The position numbers and the translations under genes are program-made. The notes under the pieces were generated by a model. It had not been told where the DNA came from. It ran no database searches and saw only the letters and a program-made list of their open reading frames with translations. 64,000 nt of DNA from Sphingomicrobium arenosum (lineage in GTDB: Bacteria; Pseudomonadota; Alphaproteobacteria; Sphingomonadales; Sphingomonadaceae). Of the stretch, positions 27,492 to 38,181 are shown one piece after another (the first letter of the stretch is position 1; each line of letters begins with the position of its first letter). The stretch spans positions 1,178,001-1,242,000 of the forward strand of contig NZ_JANPVN010000001.1 in the NCBI RefSeq assembly GCF_026157085.1, in the 5' to 3' direction.

Positions 27492-29371
27492 TGTTCTTTC
27501 TCCACTTTCGCAAGCAACGCCTCGACGGCGACCTGTTGGCCCGCCGAGACGTTCAATTCCGCGACCACCCCGTCAAAGGGCGCGGTCATCGCATGTTCCA
27601 TCTTCATCGCTTCCAGCGTGAGCAAGCGATCGCCCTTCGCGACCTTGTCCCCCGCCGCGACCTCCACGCTCGTCACCTTGCCCGGCATCGGGCTGAGGAT
27701 CGCGCCGTCGCCCGCCGCCGCGCCGCCCGCACCGGGGCGCGTCGACAGCGCGAATTCGAATGCCTCGCCCGACGAGAAAAGCACCACCCGCTCATCGTCG
27801 CGAAAGCCCGTCGCGGCAATCGTATCGCCCTCGTCGCCAAGGTCGATCACCCGCGTCTCGCCCTTTCGCGCCAATGCCACGGCCAGGCGCGGATCGGCAT
27901 TCAACCGAAAGCCGGCCAGCGGATCGGCTTCTTCCTGCGCCAGCGCGACCGTCGCCGCCGTGCGCCATTCCACCTCGACCGGGTCGCCCGACGGAATAAG
28001 CTCGTCTTCGTAGCGCGCGATGAAGCCCGTATCGAGATCGGCGGCGACGAACGCGTCATGCGTCAGCGCGCGCAATAGGAAGGCGGCATTGGTCTTCACC
28101 GGCCAAACTTCCAGCCGCGACAATTGCCGTGCCAGCGTCTCGATCGCCCCATCGCGATCCTCGCCATGGGCAACCAGCTTGGCGATCATCGGGTCGTAAT
28201 GCGGGCTGATCATGTCGCCCTCTTCGACGCCCGTCTCGATCCGCCGTCGACGCTTGCCCCGCCATTGTTCGCGCCCGAGGTCGAAATGATCGAGCCGCCC
28301 GGTGGACGGCAGGAACCCGGTCGTGGGATCCTCGGCATAAAGCCGCGCCTCGATGGCGTGCCCCTTGATGCTCAGCTCATCCTGCGCGACCGGCACTGGC
28401 TCGCCCGCTGCCGCCAACAACTGCCATTCGACGAGGTCGACGCCAGTGATCTCCTCGGTCACCGGATGCTCGACCTGCAGGCGCGTGTTCATTTCCATGA
28501 ACCAGATGCGATCGGCGCGAAGTCCCTCGGAGGCATCGGCGATGAACTCGACCGTCCCCGCGCCCTCATAGGCCACCGCCTGCCCGGCCCGCACCGCCGC
28601 CGCACAGACCGCCGCGCGTGTCTCCTCGTCCATGCCGGGCGCGGGCGCTTCCTCGATCACCTTCTGGTGGCGGCGCTGCAAGGAACAGTCGCGCTCGAAC
28701 AGGTGCAGCACCGTGCCGTGACTGTCCCCGAACAGCTGCACCTCGATATGCCGCGGGCTCTCGATCCACTTCTCGATGATGACGACATCATTGCCGAAAC
28801 TCGCCGTCGCCTCGCGCTTCACGGATGCCAGCGCATCGGTGAAGTCCTTCGCATCATCGACCTTGCGCATGCCCTTGCCGCCGCCGCCCGCGACCGCCTT
28901 GATGAGCACCGGATAGCCGATCTTGCCCGCCTCGGCCGCCAGCACGTCCGCCGACTGGTCCTCGCCCATATAGCCGGGCGTCACCGGTACGCCCGCCTCG
29001 GCCATCAATTTCTTGGCCGCATCCTTCAGCCCCATCGCGCGGATCGACTCCGGCTTGGGGCCGACCCAGATCAGCCCCGCATCGATCACCGCCTGCGCAA
29101 AGTCCGCATTTTCGCTGAGAAAGCCGTACCCCGGATGGATCGCCTCCGCGCCCGTCTCCTGGGCCGCCGCGATAATATTGTCACCGACGAGATAGCTTTC
29201 GGCGCTCGCCGCCGGGCCGATGCACACCGCCTCGTCGGCTATGCGCACATGCAGCGACGTTGCGTCCGCCTCGGAATAGACCGCGACCGTGTCGATCCCC
29301 ATGGCCTTGGCGGTGCGCATGACCCGGCAGGCGATTTCGCCGCGATTGGCGATCAGAAGCTTCTCGAACAT
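27488..29371 (-). CDS. mccA: 3-methylcrotonyl-CoA carboxylase alpha subunit (biotin carboxylase + BCCP)
   Basis: Carboxylates biotin with ATP and bicarbonate and carries it to the beta subunit. 627 residues: biotin carboxylase N-domain (MFEKLLIANRGEIACRV), ATP-grasp with GGGGKGMR, the EMNTRLQVEHPVTEE signature, then a linker and a C-terminal biotinyl domain with Lys590 in EAMKMEH. The length suits MCC or geranyl/propionyl-CoA carboxylases; MCC is favoured because mccB and isovaleryl-CoA dehydrogenase are nearby. A small membrane-protein gene and bioB lie between the two subunit genes. Confidence 0.9.
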
Positions 29372-29416
29372 GGCCCTTGCCCTAGGTCGCGATGCGCAAA
29401 TCGTCCAGCCCCGAGG

Positions 29417-29665
29417 CTAGCGCCGCCACAGCATCCACCAGCTCGTCACCGCGCTCACGCCGAGGAAGACGAGGAACAGCCCGACATAGATGGCATGATG
29501 CGACGGCCCCGGCAGGCACGTCACCGGATCGCGTGCCCCGCAATAATCGCCATTACGCGAATGCCAGCTCAGCCAGCCGAGGAACAGCGTCGGCAACCAG
29601 AAAAAGCCGATGATGAACGGCACGATGCATCCGCGATTATAACGATATCGCGGCGCCCTCGACAT
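29417..29665 (-). CDS. Small hypothetical membrane protein
   Basis: 82 residues with two membrane spans (VPFIIGFFWLPTLFLGWLSW and AIYVGLFLVFLGVSAVTSWWML) joined by a loop holding two Cys (DYCGARDPVTCLPG) that could form a periplasmic disulfide. It starts 5 bp after the bioB stop and ends 45 bp before mccA, so it belongs to the operon. Role unknown; I see no link to biotin transport families. Confidence 0.65.
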   Translation of the reverse strand: MSRAPRYRYNRGCIVPFIIGFFWLPTLFLGWLSWHSRNGDYCGARDPVTCLPGPSHHAIYVGLFLVFLGVSAVTSWWMLWRR

Positions 29666-29669
29666 CGCC

Positions 29670-30650
29670 TTATTCCGCCGCCACCCGCGCAGGCTCGTCG
29701 CCCTGCAGCGGCTTCAGTCCCAGTTTCGCGAACAGCGCCGCATCCTTGCCATCGCCCGCATTGGGCGTGGTGAGCAGCTTGTCGCCGGTGAAGATGCTGT
29801 TCGCGCCGCTCAGGAAGCAGAGCGCCTGTGTCGCTTCGCTCATGCTCTCGCGCCCCGCCGACAAGCGCACCATCGAAGCTGGCATCGCGATCCGCGCCAC
29901 CGCGACGGTGCGCACGAATTCAATATCGTCGATCGGCCGCTCCTCACCCCACATGTCGCCCAGCACCGTGCCCTTGACCGGCACCAGCGCATTCACCGGC
30001 ACGCTCTCGGGATGGCGCGGCAGCGTCGCCAGCGCATGGAGGAAGCCGACGCGATCCTCGCGGCTCTCGCCCATGCCGACGATCCCGCCGCAGCATACCG
30101 CCATCCCCGCCTTGCGCACCTGTTCGAGCGTATCCAATCGCTCGGCAAAGGTCCGCGTCGTGATCACCTTGTCGTAATGCTCGGGGCTGGTGTCGATATT
30201 GTGGTTGTAATAATCGAGCCCCGCGTCGCTAAGCGCGCGCGCCTGCTCGTCGGTCAGCATGCCGAGCGTCATGCAGGTCTCGAGCCCCATCGCCGACACC
30301 CGCGACACCATGTCGCAGACCTTGGGCAGGTCGCGATCCCTCAATTCACGCCACGCTGCGCCCATGCAGAACCGCTGCGATCCCGCCGCCTTGGCCTCGG
30401 CCGCCGCCGCGACCACCGCATCGGCGTCCATCAGCTTCTCGGCCTGTACCCCGCTGTCGGCATGCGCGCTTTGGGAACAATAGCCGCAATCCTCGGGACA
30501 GCCGCCGGTCTTGATCGAGAGGAGCGTGCACAATTGCACCTCCCCCGCCGCATGGTGCGCGCGATGCACCTCGGCCGCGCGAAAGACGAGCTCCATGAAG
30601 GGCAGGTCGAAGAGGTCCGCAATCTCTTCGCGGGTCCAGTCGGTACGCAC
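29670..30650 (-). CDS. bioB: Biotin synthase
   Basis: Radical SAM enzyme that inserts sulfur into dethiobiotin. 326 residues. The radical cluster motif is [13 protein letters not shown] (Cys51, Cys55, Cys58); later motifs include [12 protein letters not shown] and the conserved Cys for the [2Fe-2S] site. The GTG at 30650 has GGAGAG at ideal spacing; a TTG 15 bases upstream lies within that site and is less likely. No other bio genes are adjacent, which ties biotin making here to its use by MccAB. Confidence 0.95.
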   Translation of the reverse strand: MRTDWTREEIADLFDLPFMELVFRAAEVHRAHHAAGEVQLCTLLSIKTGGCPEDCGYCSQSAHADSGVQAEKLMDADAVVAAAAEAKAAGSQRFCMGAAWRELRDRDLPKVCDMVSRVSAMGLETCMTLGMLTDEQARALSDAGLDYYNHNIDTSPEHYDKVITTRTFAERLDTLEQVRKAGMAVCCGGIVGMGESREDRVGFLHALATLPRHPESVPVNALVPVKGTVLGDMWGEERPIDDIEFVRTVAVARIAMPASMVRLSAGRESMSEATQALCFLSGANSIFTGDKLLTTPNAGDGKDAALFAKLGLKPLQGDEPARVAAE

Positions 30651-30672
30651 GTTCAGTCTCTCCAATGGTCGC

Positions 30673-31140
30673 TCATCGCCCCTCGGGGCATCCGTCGGGC
30701 TCGGCGGTATATTGCACGCCGGTAATCTTCCATGCGCCTTCGACGCGCATCAGGTTGAAGGCGTTGACGCCGCAATGCGTGCGCTGTCCGTCGCGGTCGA
30801 AGGCGTAAGGTGCCCATACCATCGCCATGTCGCCATGGTGCAGGATTGTCGGGTCCCAATAGGTCTCGCGAAACGGTTTCGCCTCGGCATGCTCGTCGAG
30901 CCAGTCATAATCCTCGGCAAAGGGCCGCACCCAGATCGGCGGGCGACCTTCGCGGTCGGAGCGCGCGACCTTGTAACCCTCCTCGGCCATCACACTCCGC
31001 TTGAGGTCGGAGTCGGCTTCGTTGATCGCCCTCATGAACGTGTCGATGACAGCGATGATCTGCGCTTCCTCATCATCCTCGGCGGTCGCGAGAACCGGGT
31101 GCGTCAATGACAAAGCAAGGCTTGCAATCAGGATCATCAT
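30673..31140 (-). CDS. Exported NTF2/SnoaL-like hypothetical protein
   Basis: 155 residues with a signal peptide ([21 protein letters not shown]) and a compact domain of the NTF2-like shape: helices [29 protein letters not shown] followed by strands ([42 protein letters not shown]). Such domains occur in ketosteroid isomerases and calcium/calmodulin kinase-associated proteins; catalytic residues are not evident. The start lies in the mccB stop (TGATG). Confidence 0.7.
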   Translation of the reverse strand: MMILIASLALSLTHPVLATAEDDEEAQIIAVIDTFMRAINEADSDLKRSVMAEEGYKVARSDREGRPPIWVRPFAEDYDWLDEHAEAKPFRETYWDPTILHHGDMAMVWAPYAFDRDGQRTHCGVNAFNLMRVEGAWKITGVQYTAEPDGCPEGR

Positions 31141-32744
31141 CACATCCTGAAGATGCCGAATTTCGGCTGGTCCTCGATCGGCGCATTGAGACACGCCGCA
31201 AAGGCCAGCCCCAGCACGTCGCGCGTCTGCGCCGGATCGATGATGCCATCGTCCCATAGCCGCGCGGTCGCGTGCCACGGATTGCCCTCGTCCTCATATT
31301 TCTGGCGAATGGGGGCCTTGAACTCCTCGGCCTCTTCCTCGCTCCACTTGTCGGCATCGCGGTGGACGGTCGCGAGCACCGACGCCGCCTGCTCGCCGCC
31401 CATCACGCTGATCCGGCTGTTGGGCCACGTGAAGAGGAAGTTGGGCGAATAGGCGCGCCCTGCCATGCCGTAATTGCCCGCGCCGAAGCTGCCGCCGATC
31501 AGCACCGTGATCTTGGGCACCTGCGCGGTCGCCACCGCCGTCACCAGCTTGGCGCCATGCTTGGCGATTCCTTCCGCTTCATACTTCCCCCCGACCATAA
31601 AGCCCGAGACATTCTGGAGGAACAGGAGCGGGATTTTCCGTGTCGCGGCCAGCTCGATGAAATGCGCGCCCTTCACGGCGCTCTCGCTGAAGATCACGCC
31701 ATTGTTGGCGAGGATCGCGACCGGCATCCCATGGATATGCGCAAAGCCGCAGACGAGGCTCGCGCCATAAAGCGGCTTGAACTCGTGAAACTCGGATGCA
31801 TCGACGATCCGCGCGATGACCTCATGCACGTCATAGGGCGCGCGCACGTCTTCGGGGATGATCGAATAGAGCTCTTCGGCATCATATTTGGGCGGCATCG
31901 GCTCGCGATAGTTGAGGTCCGCATTGTCCGCGCCCTGCGGCACCGTGGAGAGGATATCGCGCACGATGGTCAGCGCATGCTCGTCATTCTCGGCGAGATG
32001 GTCGACCACGCCGCTCTTGCGCGCATGGAGGTCCCCGCCGCCCAGATCCTCGGCGCTGATCTCCTCGCCCGTCGCCGCCTTCACCAGCGGCGGTCCGGCG
32101 AGGAAGATGGTGCCCTGCTCCTTCACGATGACACTCTCGTCGCTCATCGCCGGCACATAGGCCCCGCCCGCGGTACAGCTGCCCATCACGCAGGCCACCT
32201 GCGCGATGCCCTTCGAGGACATCTGCGCCTGATTGTAGAAAATCCGCCCGAAATGGTCGCGGTCGGGAAACACCTCGGCCTGGTGCGGCAGGTTCGCCCC
32301 ACCCGAATCGACCAGATAGATGCACGGCAGCCGGTTGGCCTCCGCGATCTCCTGCGCGCGCAAATGCTTCTTCACCGTCATCGGATAATAGGTGCCGCCC
32401 TTCACGGTGGCGTCGTTGCACACGATCATCGCCTGCCGCCCGGACACGCGCCCGATGCCAGCGATCATCCCCGCGCCGGGTACCTCGCCACCATACATGT
32501 CGCACGCCGCCAACTGCCCGATCTCGAGAAACGGCGAGCCCGGATCGAGGAGCCGCTCGACGCGGTCGCGCGGCAACAGCTTGCCCCGCGCCACATGACG
32601 CTCGCGGTGGCGTTCGGCGCCCCCCTTGGCGGCGCTCGCCACATCCTCGCGCAGGCGCTCCACCAGCGCCCGGTTATGCGCGTCCCGGGCCTTGGCTTCG
32701 GGACTTTCCAGATCGATCTTGCTGTCCAGCGTGGGTGCACTCAT
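31140..32744 (-). CDS. mccB: 3-methylcrotonyl-CoA carboxylase beta subunit
   Basis: Carboxyltransferase that moves CO2 from biotin to 3-methylcrotonyl-CoA in leucine breakdown. 534 residues, the usual MccB length. Two crotonase-like halves: the first has [16 protein letters not shown] and [16 protein letters not shown], the second [26 protein letters not shown] and [18 protein letters not shown], matching MCC-beta rather than propionyl-CoA carboxylase. First gene of the operon running down to cysQ. The ATG at 32744 is preferred over an upstream frame extension that lacks family support. Confidence 0.93.
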   Translation of the reverse strand: MSAPTLDSKIDLESPEAKARDAHNRALVERLREDVASAAKGGAERHRERHVARGKLLPRDRVERLLDPGSPFLEIGQLAACDMYGGEVPGAGMIAGIGRVSGRQAMIVCNDATVKGGTYYPMTVKKHLRAQEIAEANRLPCIYLVDSGGANLPHQAEVFPDRDHFGRIFYNQAQMSSKGIAQVACVMGSCTAGGAYVPAMSDESVIVKEQGTIFLAGPPLVKAATGEEISAEDLGGGDLHARKSGVVDHLAENDEHALTIVRDILSTVPQGADNADLNYREPMPPKYDAEELYSIIPEDVRAPYDVHEVIARIVDASEFHEFKPLYGASLVCGFAHIHGMPVAILANNGVIFSESAVKGAHFIELAATRKIPLLFLQNVSGFMVGGKYEAEGIAKHGAKLVTAVATAQVPKITVLIGGSFGAGNYGMAGRAYSPNFLFTWPNSRISVMGGEQAASVLATVHRDADKWSEEEAEEFKAPIRQKYEDEGNPWHATARLWDDGIIDPAQTRDVLGLAFAACLNAPIEDQPKFGIFRM

Positions 32745-32856
32745 GGCCGAACGCCTAGCGCCCTCGCCTGCCCACGGCAACGGCTGACGCGCCTCCCCTC
32801 CTCTTCGATCGCAACTTATGTTAAGGACGGACCGGACATGAAGAGAGGGACGCGCC

Positions 32857-33492
32857 ATGACCTATTGGAAAATCAAGGGCCGCGAGATGGCCAATTGTAA
32901 CTGCGACGTCGGCTGCAACTGCCAGTTCGGCGGGCTCCCCGACAAGGGCAATTGCCAGGCCGCCGTGGGCATCATCATCGATGAAGGTCATCACGGCGAT
33001 GTCGACCTCTCCGGACTCAAGATCGGCGGCATCTACAAATGGCCGGGCGCCATCCACGAGGGCGGCGGCGAGGCCATCGCCTTCATCGACGAGAGCGCCA
33101 CGCCCGAACAGCGCGAGGCGCTTCTCAAGATCATGACCGGTCAGGACACCGATCCCATGGCGACCCATTTCGCGGTCTTCGCCTCGACCATCGAGAAGAT
33201 GCACGAGCCCCAGTTCATTCCCCTCGATTTCGAGATCGACGTCGAGGCGCGCAAGAGCAAGCTCGCCGCCCCCGGCCATTATGAGGTCACGGGCAAGCCG
33301 ATCCTCAGCCCGGCCACCGGCGAGCCGGTGCACAGCCGCATCCACATCCCCGACGGCTTCGAATATGAATATGCCGACATCGGCCATGGCACCACGCGCG
33401 GCTCGGGACCGGTCCCGATCGAGCTGACCGACAGCTATGGGCAGTTCTGCCACCTCCATCTCGACAGCCACGGCGTCGTTCACGCCGAATGA
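32857..33492 (+). CDS. DUF1326 domain-containing protein
   Basis: 211 residues, no signal peptide. The N-terminal Cys cluster [16 protein letters not shown] (Cys14, 16, 20, 22) is the hallmark of DUF1326 and could bind a metal or cluster. The rest is beta-rich, with [17 protein letters not shown] and a His-containing C-terminus ([16 protein letters not shown]). It overlaps the DUF2182 gene by 4 bases (ATGA); the two families commonly occur together, so they probably act together. GAGAG ribosome site. Confidence 0.9.
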   Translation: MTYWKIKGREMANCNCDVGCNCQFGGLPDKGNCQAAVGIIIDEGHHGDVDLSGLKIGGIYKWPGAIHEGGGEAIAFIDESATPEQREALLKIMTGQDTDPMATHFAVFASTIEKMHEPQFIPLDFEIDVEARKSKLAAPGHYEVTGKPILSPATGEPVHSRIHIPDGFEYEYADIGHGTTRGSGPVPIELTDSYGQFCHLHLDSHGVVHAE

Positions 33493-34262
33493 GCGGCGCT
33501 GCGGAGGCGCTGCTGGCGCGCCACAGGGCCCTGACCATCGCCGCGCTGGCGCTGCTCGCGCTTCTGGCCTGGGGCTGGCTGCTCGCCGGTGCGGGCATGG
33601 ACATGGGGCTGGTCGCCAGCCTGAACGCCTTTCCCCATCGCGACGCACCGATGATGGCGATGGCGGTCTCCTTCCCGCTGTTGTTCGCCATGTGGTGGGT
33701 AATGATGGTGGCGATGATGCTGCCCTCGGCGGCCCCCACCATCCTGCTTTACGCCCGCGCCGCGCGCCACGGCGGCATCGCCCGCCCGCATGTCACGCTC
33801 TTTCTCTCGGGCTATCTCATCATCTGGGGCATCTTCTCCGCCATCGCCGCCGCCGCCCAGCTCTGGCTCCAGTCGAAGGCGCTGGTCACCGGCATGGCCA
33901 TGGGATCGGCCAGCGCCACGCTCTCGGGCGTCCTCCTCCTCGCTGCCGGCCTCTACCAGTTCAGCCCGTGGAAGGACCGCTGCCTCTCGCTGTGCCGCAG
34001 CCCCGCCAGCTTCATCGCCCGCCACCAGCGCCCCGGCGCCGCGGGCGCGCTGCGCCTCGGCCTCCTCCACGGCGCCTTTTGCGCGGGCTGCTGCTGGGCG
34101 CTCATGGCGCTGCTCTTCGTGCTCGGCGTCATGAACATCGCGTGGATCGCGATCCTCACGCTCGTCGTCGCTGCCGAAAAGCTGCTGCCTCGCGGCCGCC
34201 TCATCGCCAACGCTGGCGGCGTCTTGCTGATCGCCTGGGGGGCGGCGACCCTAGTCGCTTGA
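33489..34262 (+). CDS. DUF2182 integral membrane protein
   Basis: 257 residues with about seven hydrophobic helices. Landmarks of DUF2182: MWWVMMVAMMLPSAAPTILLYARAAR, YQFSPWKDRCLSLCRSP and LLHGAFCAGCCWALMALLF. The paired Cys in the last two segments could bind metal together with the DUF1326 partner. It was once grouped with predicted metal-binding membrane proteins; transport of a metal is plausible but unproven. Ends 12 bp inside the convergent cytochrome gene. Confidence 0.88.
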   Translation: MSGAAEALLARHRALTIAALALLALLAWGWLLAGAGMDMGLVASLNAFPHRDAPMMAMAVSFPLLFAMWWVMMVAMMLPSAAPTILLYARAARHGGIARPHVTLFLSGYLIIWGIFSAIAAAAQLWLQSKALVTGMAMGSASATLSGVLLLAAGLYQFSPWKDRCLSLCRSPASFIARHQRPGAAGALRLGLLHGAFCAGCCWALMALLFVLGVMNIAWIAILTLVVAAEKLLPRGRLIANAGGVLLIAWGAATLVA

Positions 34263-35126
34263 CCCCGCGTCGGCCTCCGCCGCCACCATCGCTTCGAGAT
34301 AAGCCGCTACCGCCTTGCGCTCAATGTCGGTCATCGCCGAGGTAAGGTTTGCGCCGATAAAGCTCATCAGCCCCAACTCGCGCCCTTCCACGCCCTGCCC
34401 GGTCGCCAGCAGCCGTTCGATCGCCGCCGCATCATAGGCTACCGCCAGATCGACGAAGTCGGGCCCGAACTGCTCCTCGCCGCGCAAGGTCGCGCCATGA
34501 CAGTCGGCACATACGGTCATCGCAATATAGCGCCCCTGCGCATGTCGTTCGCCAAGATCGAGCGGCGTCTTTTCGGCATGAACCGCCACTTCTGCCTTTG
34601 CCTCGAGGAAATGCCCCTCGCCCGCTGCACCCACCAACCCGTCGTTGAGCTTCGTCAGCGGCAGCTCCTGCCCCTTGGGCTCGAGCGTGCGCAGATAGGC
34701 CATCAGCGCCGCCATGTCGGGCGCCGACAGATGCTGGTAGATCTTGGACGGCATCATCCAGAATTCATCGCGCGTCGGATGCACCCCCTCGCGCAGCAAG
34801 CGCTCGAGCTGCTCATCGTCCAGCTTGGGTACCGTGCGCGTGAGGTTCGAGGCGACCACCCCGGCTAGCTCGGGTTCCAATTCGCCCATGTCGGTCCCGG
34901 TCAGCTCGGGCGCATGGCAGCCCCGGCACAAGAGCACGCTCGCGAGCCGGTCGCCATGCGCGATCTTGGCCGCCTCGTCGTCGCCATAATCGGCGCCGTC
35001 ATAAGCGAGGCTAGCGGCCTGCGCTTCGGCGCCTTGCGGCGCGCCCGCCTCGGCCTCGGGCTCGCCCGTACCACAAGCGGCCAGCGCCGCCGTCGTCATC
35101 AGCATCGCTATCATCCGCATCATCAT
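34251..35126 (-). CDS. Diheme cytochrome c lipoprotein (copy 1)
   Basis: 291 residues. Lipobox LAAC (Cys18) indicates a membrane-anchored periplasmic protein. Two heme c sites: CRGCH (67-71) and CADCH (206-210). Shared with its two neighbours are KIAHGDRLASVLLC, REGVHPTRDEFWMMPSKIYQHLSAPDMAALMAYLRTLEPKG, suggesting a Met axial ligand in MMPSK or nearby. Start overlaps the stop of copy 2 (ATGA). These resemble the cytochrome c subunits of periplasmic dehydrogenases, but no dehydrogenase gene is adjacent. Confidence 0.88.
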   Translation of the reverse strand: MMMRMIAMLMTTAALAACGTGEPEAEAGAPQGAEAQAASLAYDGADYGDDEAAKIAHGDRLASVLLCRGCHAPELTGTDMGELEPELAGVVASNLTRTVPKLDDEQLERLLREGVHPTRDEFWMMPSKIYQHLSAPDMAALMAYLRTLEPKGQELPLTKLNDGLVGAAGEGHFLEAKAEVAVHAEKTPLDLGERHAQGRYIAMTVCADCHGATLRGEEQFGPDFVDLAVAYDAAAIERLLATGQGVEGRELGLMSFIGANLTSAMTDIERKAVAAYLEAMVAAEADAGSSD

Positions 35127-35998
35127 TCTCCCTGTCCCCCGTTCCACTTGGCCCAGGCGCGCGCATAATCGCCTGCCGCAAGCTTCTCTTCTTCGTTCAG
35201 CGCGTCGGTCACATGGGCCGGCGCCCCGGTCCACGGCGACATGATCGCGCTGCCGTCCAGCATCTGCGAGTCGAGCAGCAGCGCGCGCATCTGCGCGTCG
35301 TCATAGCGCGCGGCCGCCGCCAGGCTGCCCGCAGGCTCGCCCATCCCGTCCAGCGCGGCACCATGGCACCCCGAACAGACCGTCACCGCGACATAGCGCC
35401 CCAGCGCATGCTCGGCGCCGAGCTCGGGCGGCTGGTTCTCGCGGAAATAGTCCGCTTCCTCCGCGCTATTATGATAGTGAAAGCGCGGATCCTCGAGTCG
35501 CTTGGCCCAATAATCGTCGGGTAGTTGCGCGGTCACCCGCGCCTCGAAATCCTCGGGCGGCAGCGGCGTCTCTTCGCCGGTCGGCTCGAAAGTCCGTAGA
35601 TAAGCAATCAGCGCCGCCATGTCGGCATCCGACAGGAATTGCGACTGTTTCGAGGGCATGAGGTAGATTTCGCGCCCCGGATCGGGATGCACGCCCTCGC
35701 GCAGCAGCCGTTCCAGCTCGGCATCGCTCATGTCGGGCAGCGTGCGCGAGATGTTGGTCGCCCACAATCCCTCGAGCAGCGGGATCATCGCGCCGAAATC
35801 ATTGCCCTGGAGCGCATCGCCATGACAGCCGGTGCAGCCCATGAGGTCCGACACGCGCTTGCCATGAGCCAGCCTAGCGGACTCAGTCTTGTAATCGGCA
35901 CCGACGAACCCCGCCGGCTTCGCCTCGGCCTCGGGCGCGACTTTCCCGCCGCAACTGCCGAGCGCGATCGCGCCCATGACGATCAGACCGATCCGCAA
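35123..35998 (-). CDS. Diheme cytochrome c lipoprotein (copy 2)
   Basis: 291 residues. Lipobox LGSC (Cys16), heme motifs CTGCH (55-59) and CSGCH (208-212). Core repeat RLAHGKRVSDLMG, LREGVHPDPGREIYLMPSKQSQFLSDADMAALIAYLRTFEPTGEETPLP. An insertion between the two heme domains (residues 165-190, rich in Glu, Asp, Tyr) is absent from copy 1. Coupled to copy 1; 67 bp downstream of copy 3. Confidence 0.88.
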   Translation of the reverse strand: MRIGLIVMGAIALGSCGGKVAPEAEAKPAGFVGADYKTESARLAHGKRVSDLMGCTGCHGDALQGNDFGAMIPLLEGLWATNISRTLPDMSDAELERLLREGVHPDPGREIYLMPSKQSQFLSDADMAALIAYLRTFEPTGEETPLPPEDFEARVTAQLPDDYWAKRLEDPRFHYHNSAEEADYFRENQPPELGAEHALGRYVAVTVCSGCHGAALDGMGEPAGSLAAAARYDDAQMRALLLDSQMLDGSAIMSPWTGAPAHVTDALNEEEKLAAGDYARAWAKWNGGQGE

Positions 35999-36064
35999 CC
36001 CCTGTCTCCCCCTGTATCGGCGGGGAGACTAACTCAGATCAATTCTTCTGGAAAGAGCGTTGCT

Positions 36065-36883
36065 CTATTCCGCTGCCGCCAGCGCCCGCACATAAGCCAC
36101 GACCGCAGCGCGTTCGTCGTCGGTCAGCGCCGACATTTCGCGCCGCGCCACCAGCGCCATCATGCCATGCGCATCGCCGCCGCGCGTCACTCCATCCTCG
36201 AGCAGCCGCGACAGTTCTTCGGCCGAATAGGCGTCCATATGCTGAAACCCCGGCGCTCCCGGCGACTGCCCGCGAAGGTCTGGTCCATGGCATTCGGCGC
36301 AGGTCACCGAGGCGACATAGCGGCCCAATGCCAGTTCCTCGCCCATGCCCGGTGCCGGATTGAGCCGATACGCCTCGACCGCACCGCGGCTGGTATCGAG
36401 CACGCCCATCCTTACCAGCGCCTGCATCCCCGCCCCCTCGCGCGGCGCGGGCCAGTCGCGTCCCGTGGGTTCGAGGGCGCGCAGATATGCGATCAACGCG
36501 CCCATATCGGCCGCCGACAATCGCTGCAGCGACTTGGACGGCATATAATAAAGCTGGTCGCGCCGAGGATGGACGCCGGTGCGCAGCAGCGCCTCGACCT
36601 CGCCATCCGACCAGCCTTCGATGCTGCGCGTGAGATTGCTCGCGAAGATGAGCTCGCCGTCGGGATCGTCGGCATAATTGCCCCCGGTCAGCCCGACCCC
36701 GTGACAGGACGTACACCCCAGCACATCGCTCAGCCGCGCTCCATGCGCGATCCGAGCCGCCCCGCTCGCATAGGCACCGTCGAACGCCACGGGCACGGCA
36801 TCCGCGCCCCGCGGCCCTTCGGCCGTGCAGGCGACGAGAATGGCCGCCGCCCCTGCAAGAACAGTCAGTCGAGAAACGATCAT
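36065..36883 (-). CDS. Diheme cytochrome c lipoprotein (copy 3)
   Basis: 272 residues. Lipobox LVAC (Cys19), heme motifs CTSCH (57-61) and CAECH (195-199). The shared block reads RTGVHPRRDQLYYMPSKSLQRLSAADMGALIAYLRALEPTGRDW. The ATG at 36883 has GGAGG; an upstream in-frame ATG would add 21 polar residues in front of the signal peptide and is rejected. First gene of the three-cytochrome array, so probably carries the promoter for the block. Confidence 0.88.
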   Translation of the reverse strand: MIVSRLTVLAGAAAILVACTAEGPRGADAVPVAFDGAYASGAARIAHGARLSDVLGCTSCHGVGLTGGNYADDPDGELIFASNLTRSIEGWSDGEVEALLRTGVHPRRDQLYYMPSKSLQRLSAADMGALIAYLRALEPTGRDWPAPREGAGMQALVRMGVLDTSRGAVEAYRLNPAPGMGEELALGRYVASVTCAECHGPDLRGQSPGAPGFQHMDAYSAEELSRLLEDGVTRGGDAHGMMALVARREMSALTDDERAAVVAYVRALAAAE

Positions 36884-36959
36884 GGCGCACCTCCTCCGAC
36901 CCTCCGGATCGGCCAAAAGATGCGCCCTGTCCTTGATCCGCGTCAAGTGCGGGCGGCGT

Positions 36960-38120
36960 TTACGCCCCCGCGCCGACCAATTCGCGCCCGATCAGCATGC
37001 GCCGGATCTCGTTCGTTCCCGCGCCGATGTCGAGCAGCTTGGCATCGCGCAGGAAGCGCTCGACCGGCCAGTCCTTGGTATAGCCCGCCCCGCCCAGCGC
37101 CTGCACCGCCTCGCCCGCGACCTTGAAGGCGCTTTCGCTCGCCAGCAGGATCGCGCCCGCCGCATCGAAGCGCGTCGTCTTGCCGGCATCGCAATTGCGC
37201 GCGACCGTATAGACATAGGCCCGCGCCGACTGGAGCGCGACATACATGTCGGCGATCTTGGCCTGCATCAGCTGGAAACTGCCGATCGGCTGGCCGAACT
37301 GCTTGCGCTCGCGCACATAGGGCAGCACCACGTCGAGACAGGCCTGCATGATGCCGAGCTGGATGCCCGAGAGCACCGTGCGTTCGTAATCCAATCCGCT
37401 CATCAGCACCGCGACGCCGCCATTTTCGGGGCCCATCACGCGCTCGTCCGGCACGAAGCAGTCGTTGAACACCAGCTCTGCGGTGGGCGAGCCGCGCATC
37501 CCCATCTTGTCGAGCTTCTGGCCGATCGAGAAACCCTCGTCATCCTTTTCGATAAGGAAGGTGGTGATGCCGCGCGATCCCTCGCCCGTCTTGGCATAGA
37601 CGACCAGCGTGTCGGCATAGGCGCCATTGGTGATCCAGAATTTGGTGCCGTTGAGCCGGTATCCGCCGTCGACCTTCTCGGCCTTCAGTTTCATGCCAAC
37701 GACGTCCGAGCCCGCTCCCGCCTCGCTCATCGCCAGCGCGCCGACATGCTCGCCCGAAATCAGGGGGCTGAGATACTTTTCCTTCTGCGCCGGGTTCGCC
37801 CATTTGGCGATCTGGTTGATGCACAAATTGGTATGCGCGCCATAGCTCAGCCCCACGCTCGCCGAGGCGCGCGCGATTTCTTCCTGCGCGATGACATGCT
37901 CGAGATAGCCGAGCCCCAGCCCGCCATCCTCCTCGGGCACGGTGATACCGTGCAAGCCGAGCTCGCCGATCTGCGGCCACAGCTCGACGGGAAAGCGATC
38001 TTCCTCGTCGATGCTCGCGGCGATCGGCTCGATCTTGTCCATAGCGAAGCGCCGCGTCGTATCGCGGATCGTCTCCGCCATTTCCGAAAGGCCGAAATCG
38101 AGGCCGGGTTCGTTGCTCAT
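36960..38120 (-). CDS. ivd: Isovaleryl-CoA dehydrogenase
   Basis: FAD enzyme that makes 3-methylcrotonyl-CoA in leucine breakdown. 386 residues, typical of acyl-CoA dehydrogenases. FAD/substrate motifs [14 protein letters not shown] and [18 protein letters not shown]-terminal signature [42 protein letters not shown]. The [17 protein letters not shown] region matches IVD. The catalytic Glu of IVD lies earlier (helix G), so assignment also rests on mccAB nearby. AGGAGAG precedes the ATG. Confidence 0.9.
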   Translation of the reverse strand: MSNEPGLDFGLSEMAETIRDTTRRFAMDKIEPIAASIDEEDRFPVELWPQIGELGLHGITVPEEDGGLGLGYLEHVIAQEEIARASASVGLSYGAHTNLCINQIAKWANPAQKEKYLSPLISGEHVGALAMSEAGAGSDVVGMKLKAEKVDGGYRLNGTKFWITNGAYADTLVVYAKTGEGSRGITTFLIEKDDEGFSIGQKLDKMGMRGSPTAELVFNDCFVPDERVMGPENGGVAVLMSGLDYERTVLSGIQLGIMQACLDVVLPYVRERKQFGQPIGSFQLMQAKIADMYVALQSARAYVYTVARNCDAGKTTRFDAAGAILLASESAFKVAGEAVQALGGAGYTKDWPVERFLRDAKLLDIGAGTNEIRRMLIGRELVGAGA

Positions 38121-38181
38121 GGGTCGTGTCTCTCCTGTTCAGCCGCCGCCTAGCAGGAGGGACATGAGCCCATCAAGCGCC

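Noticed and set aside
30651..30668. Shared ATTGGAGAGACT before bioB and before the retropepsin gene, seen as a possible common operator
   Set aside because: The shared part is a ribosome site; the inverted repeat found at the retropepsin gene is absent at bioB.
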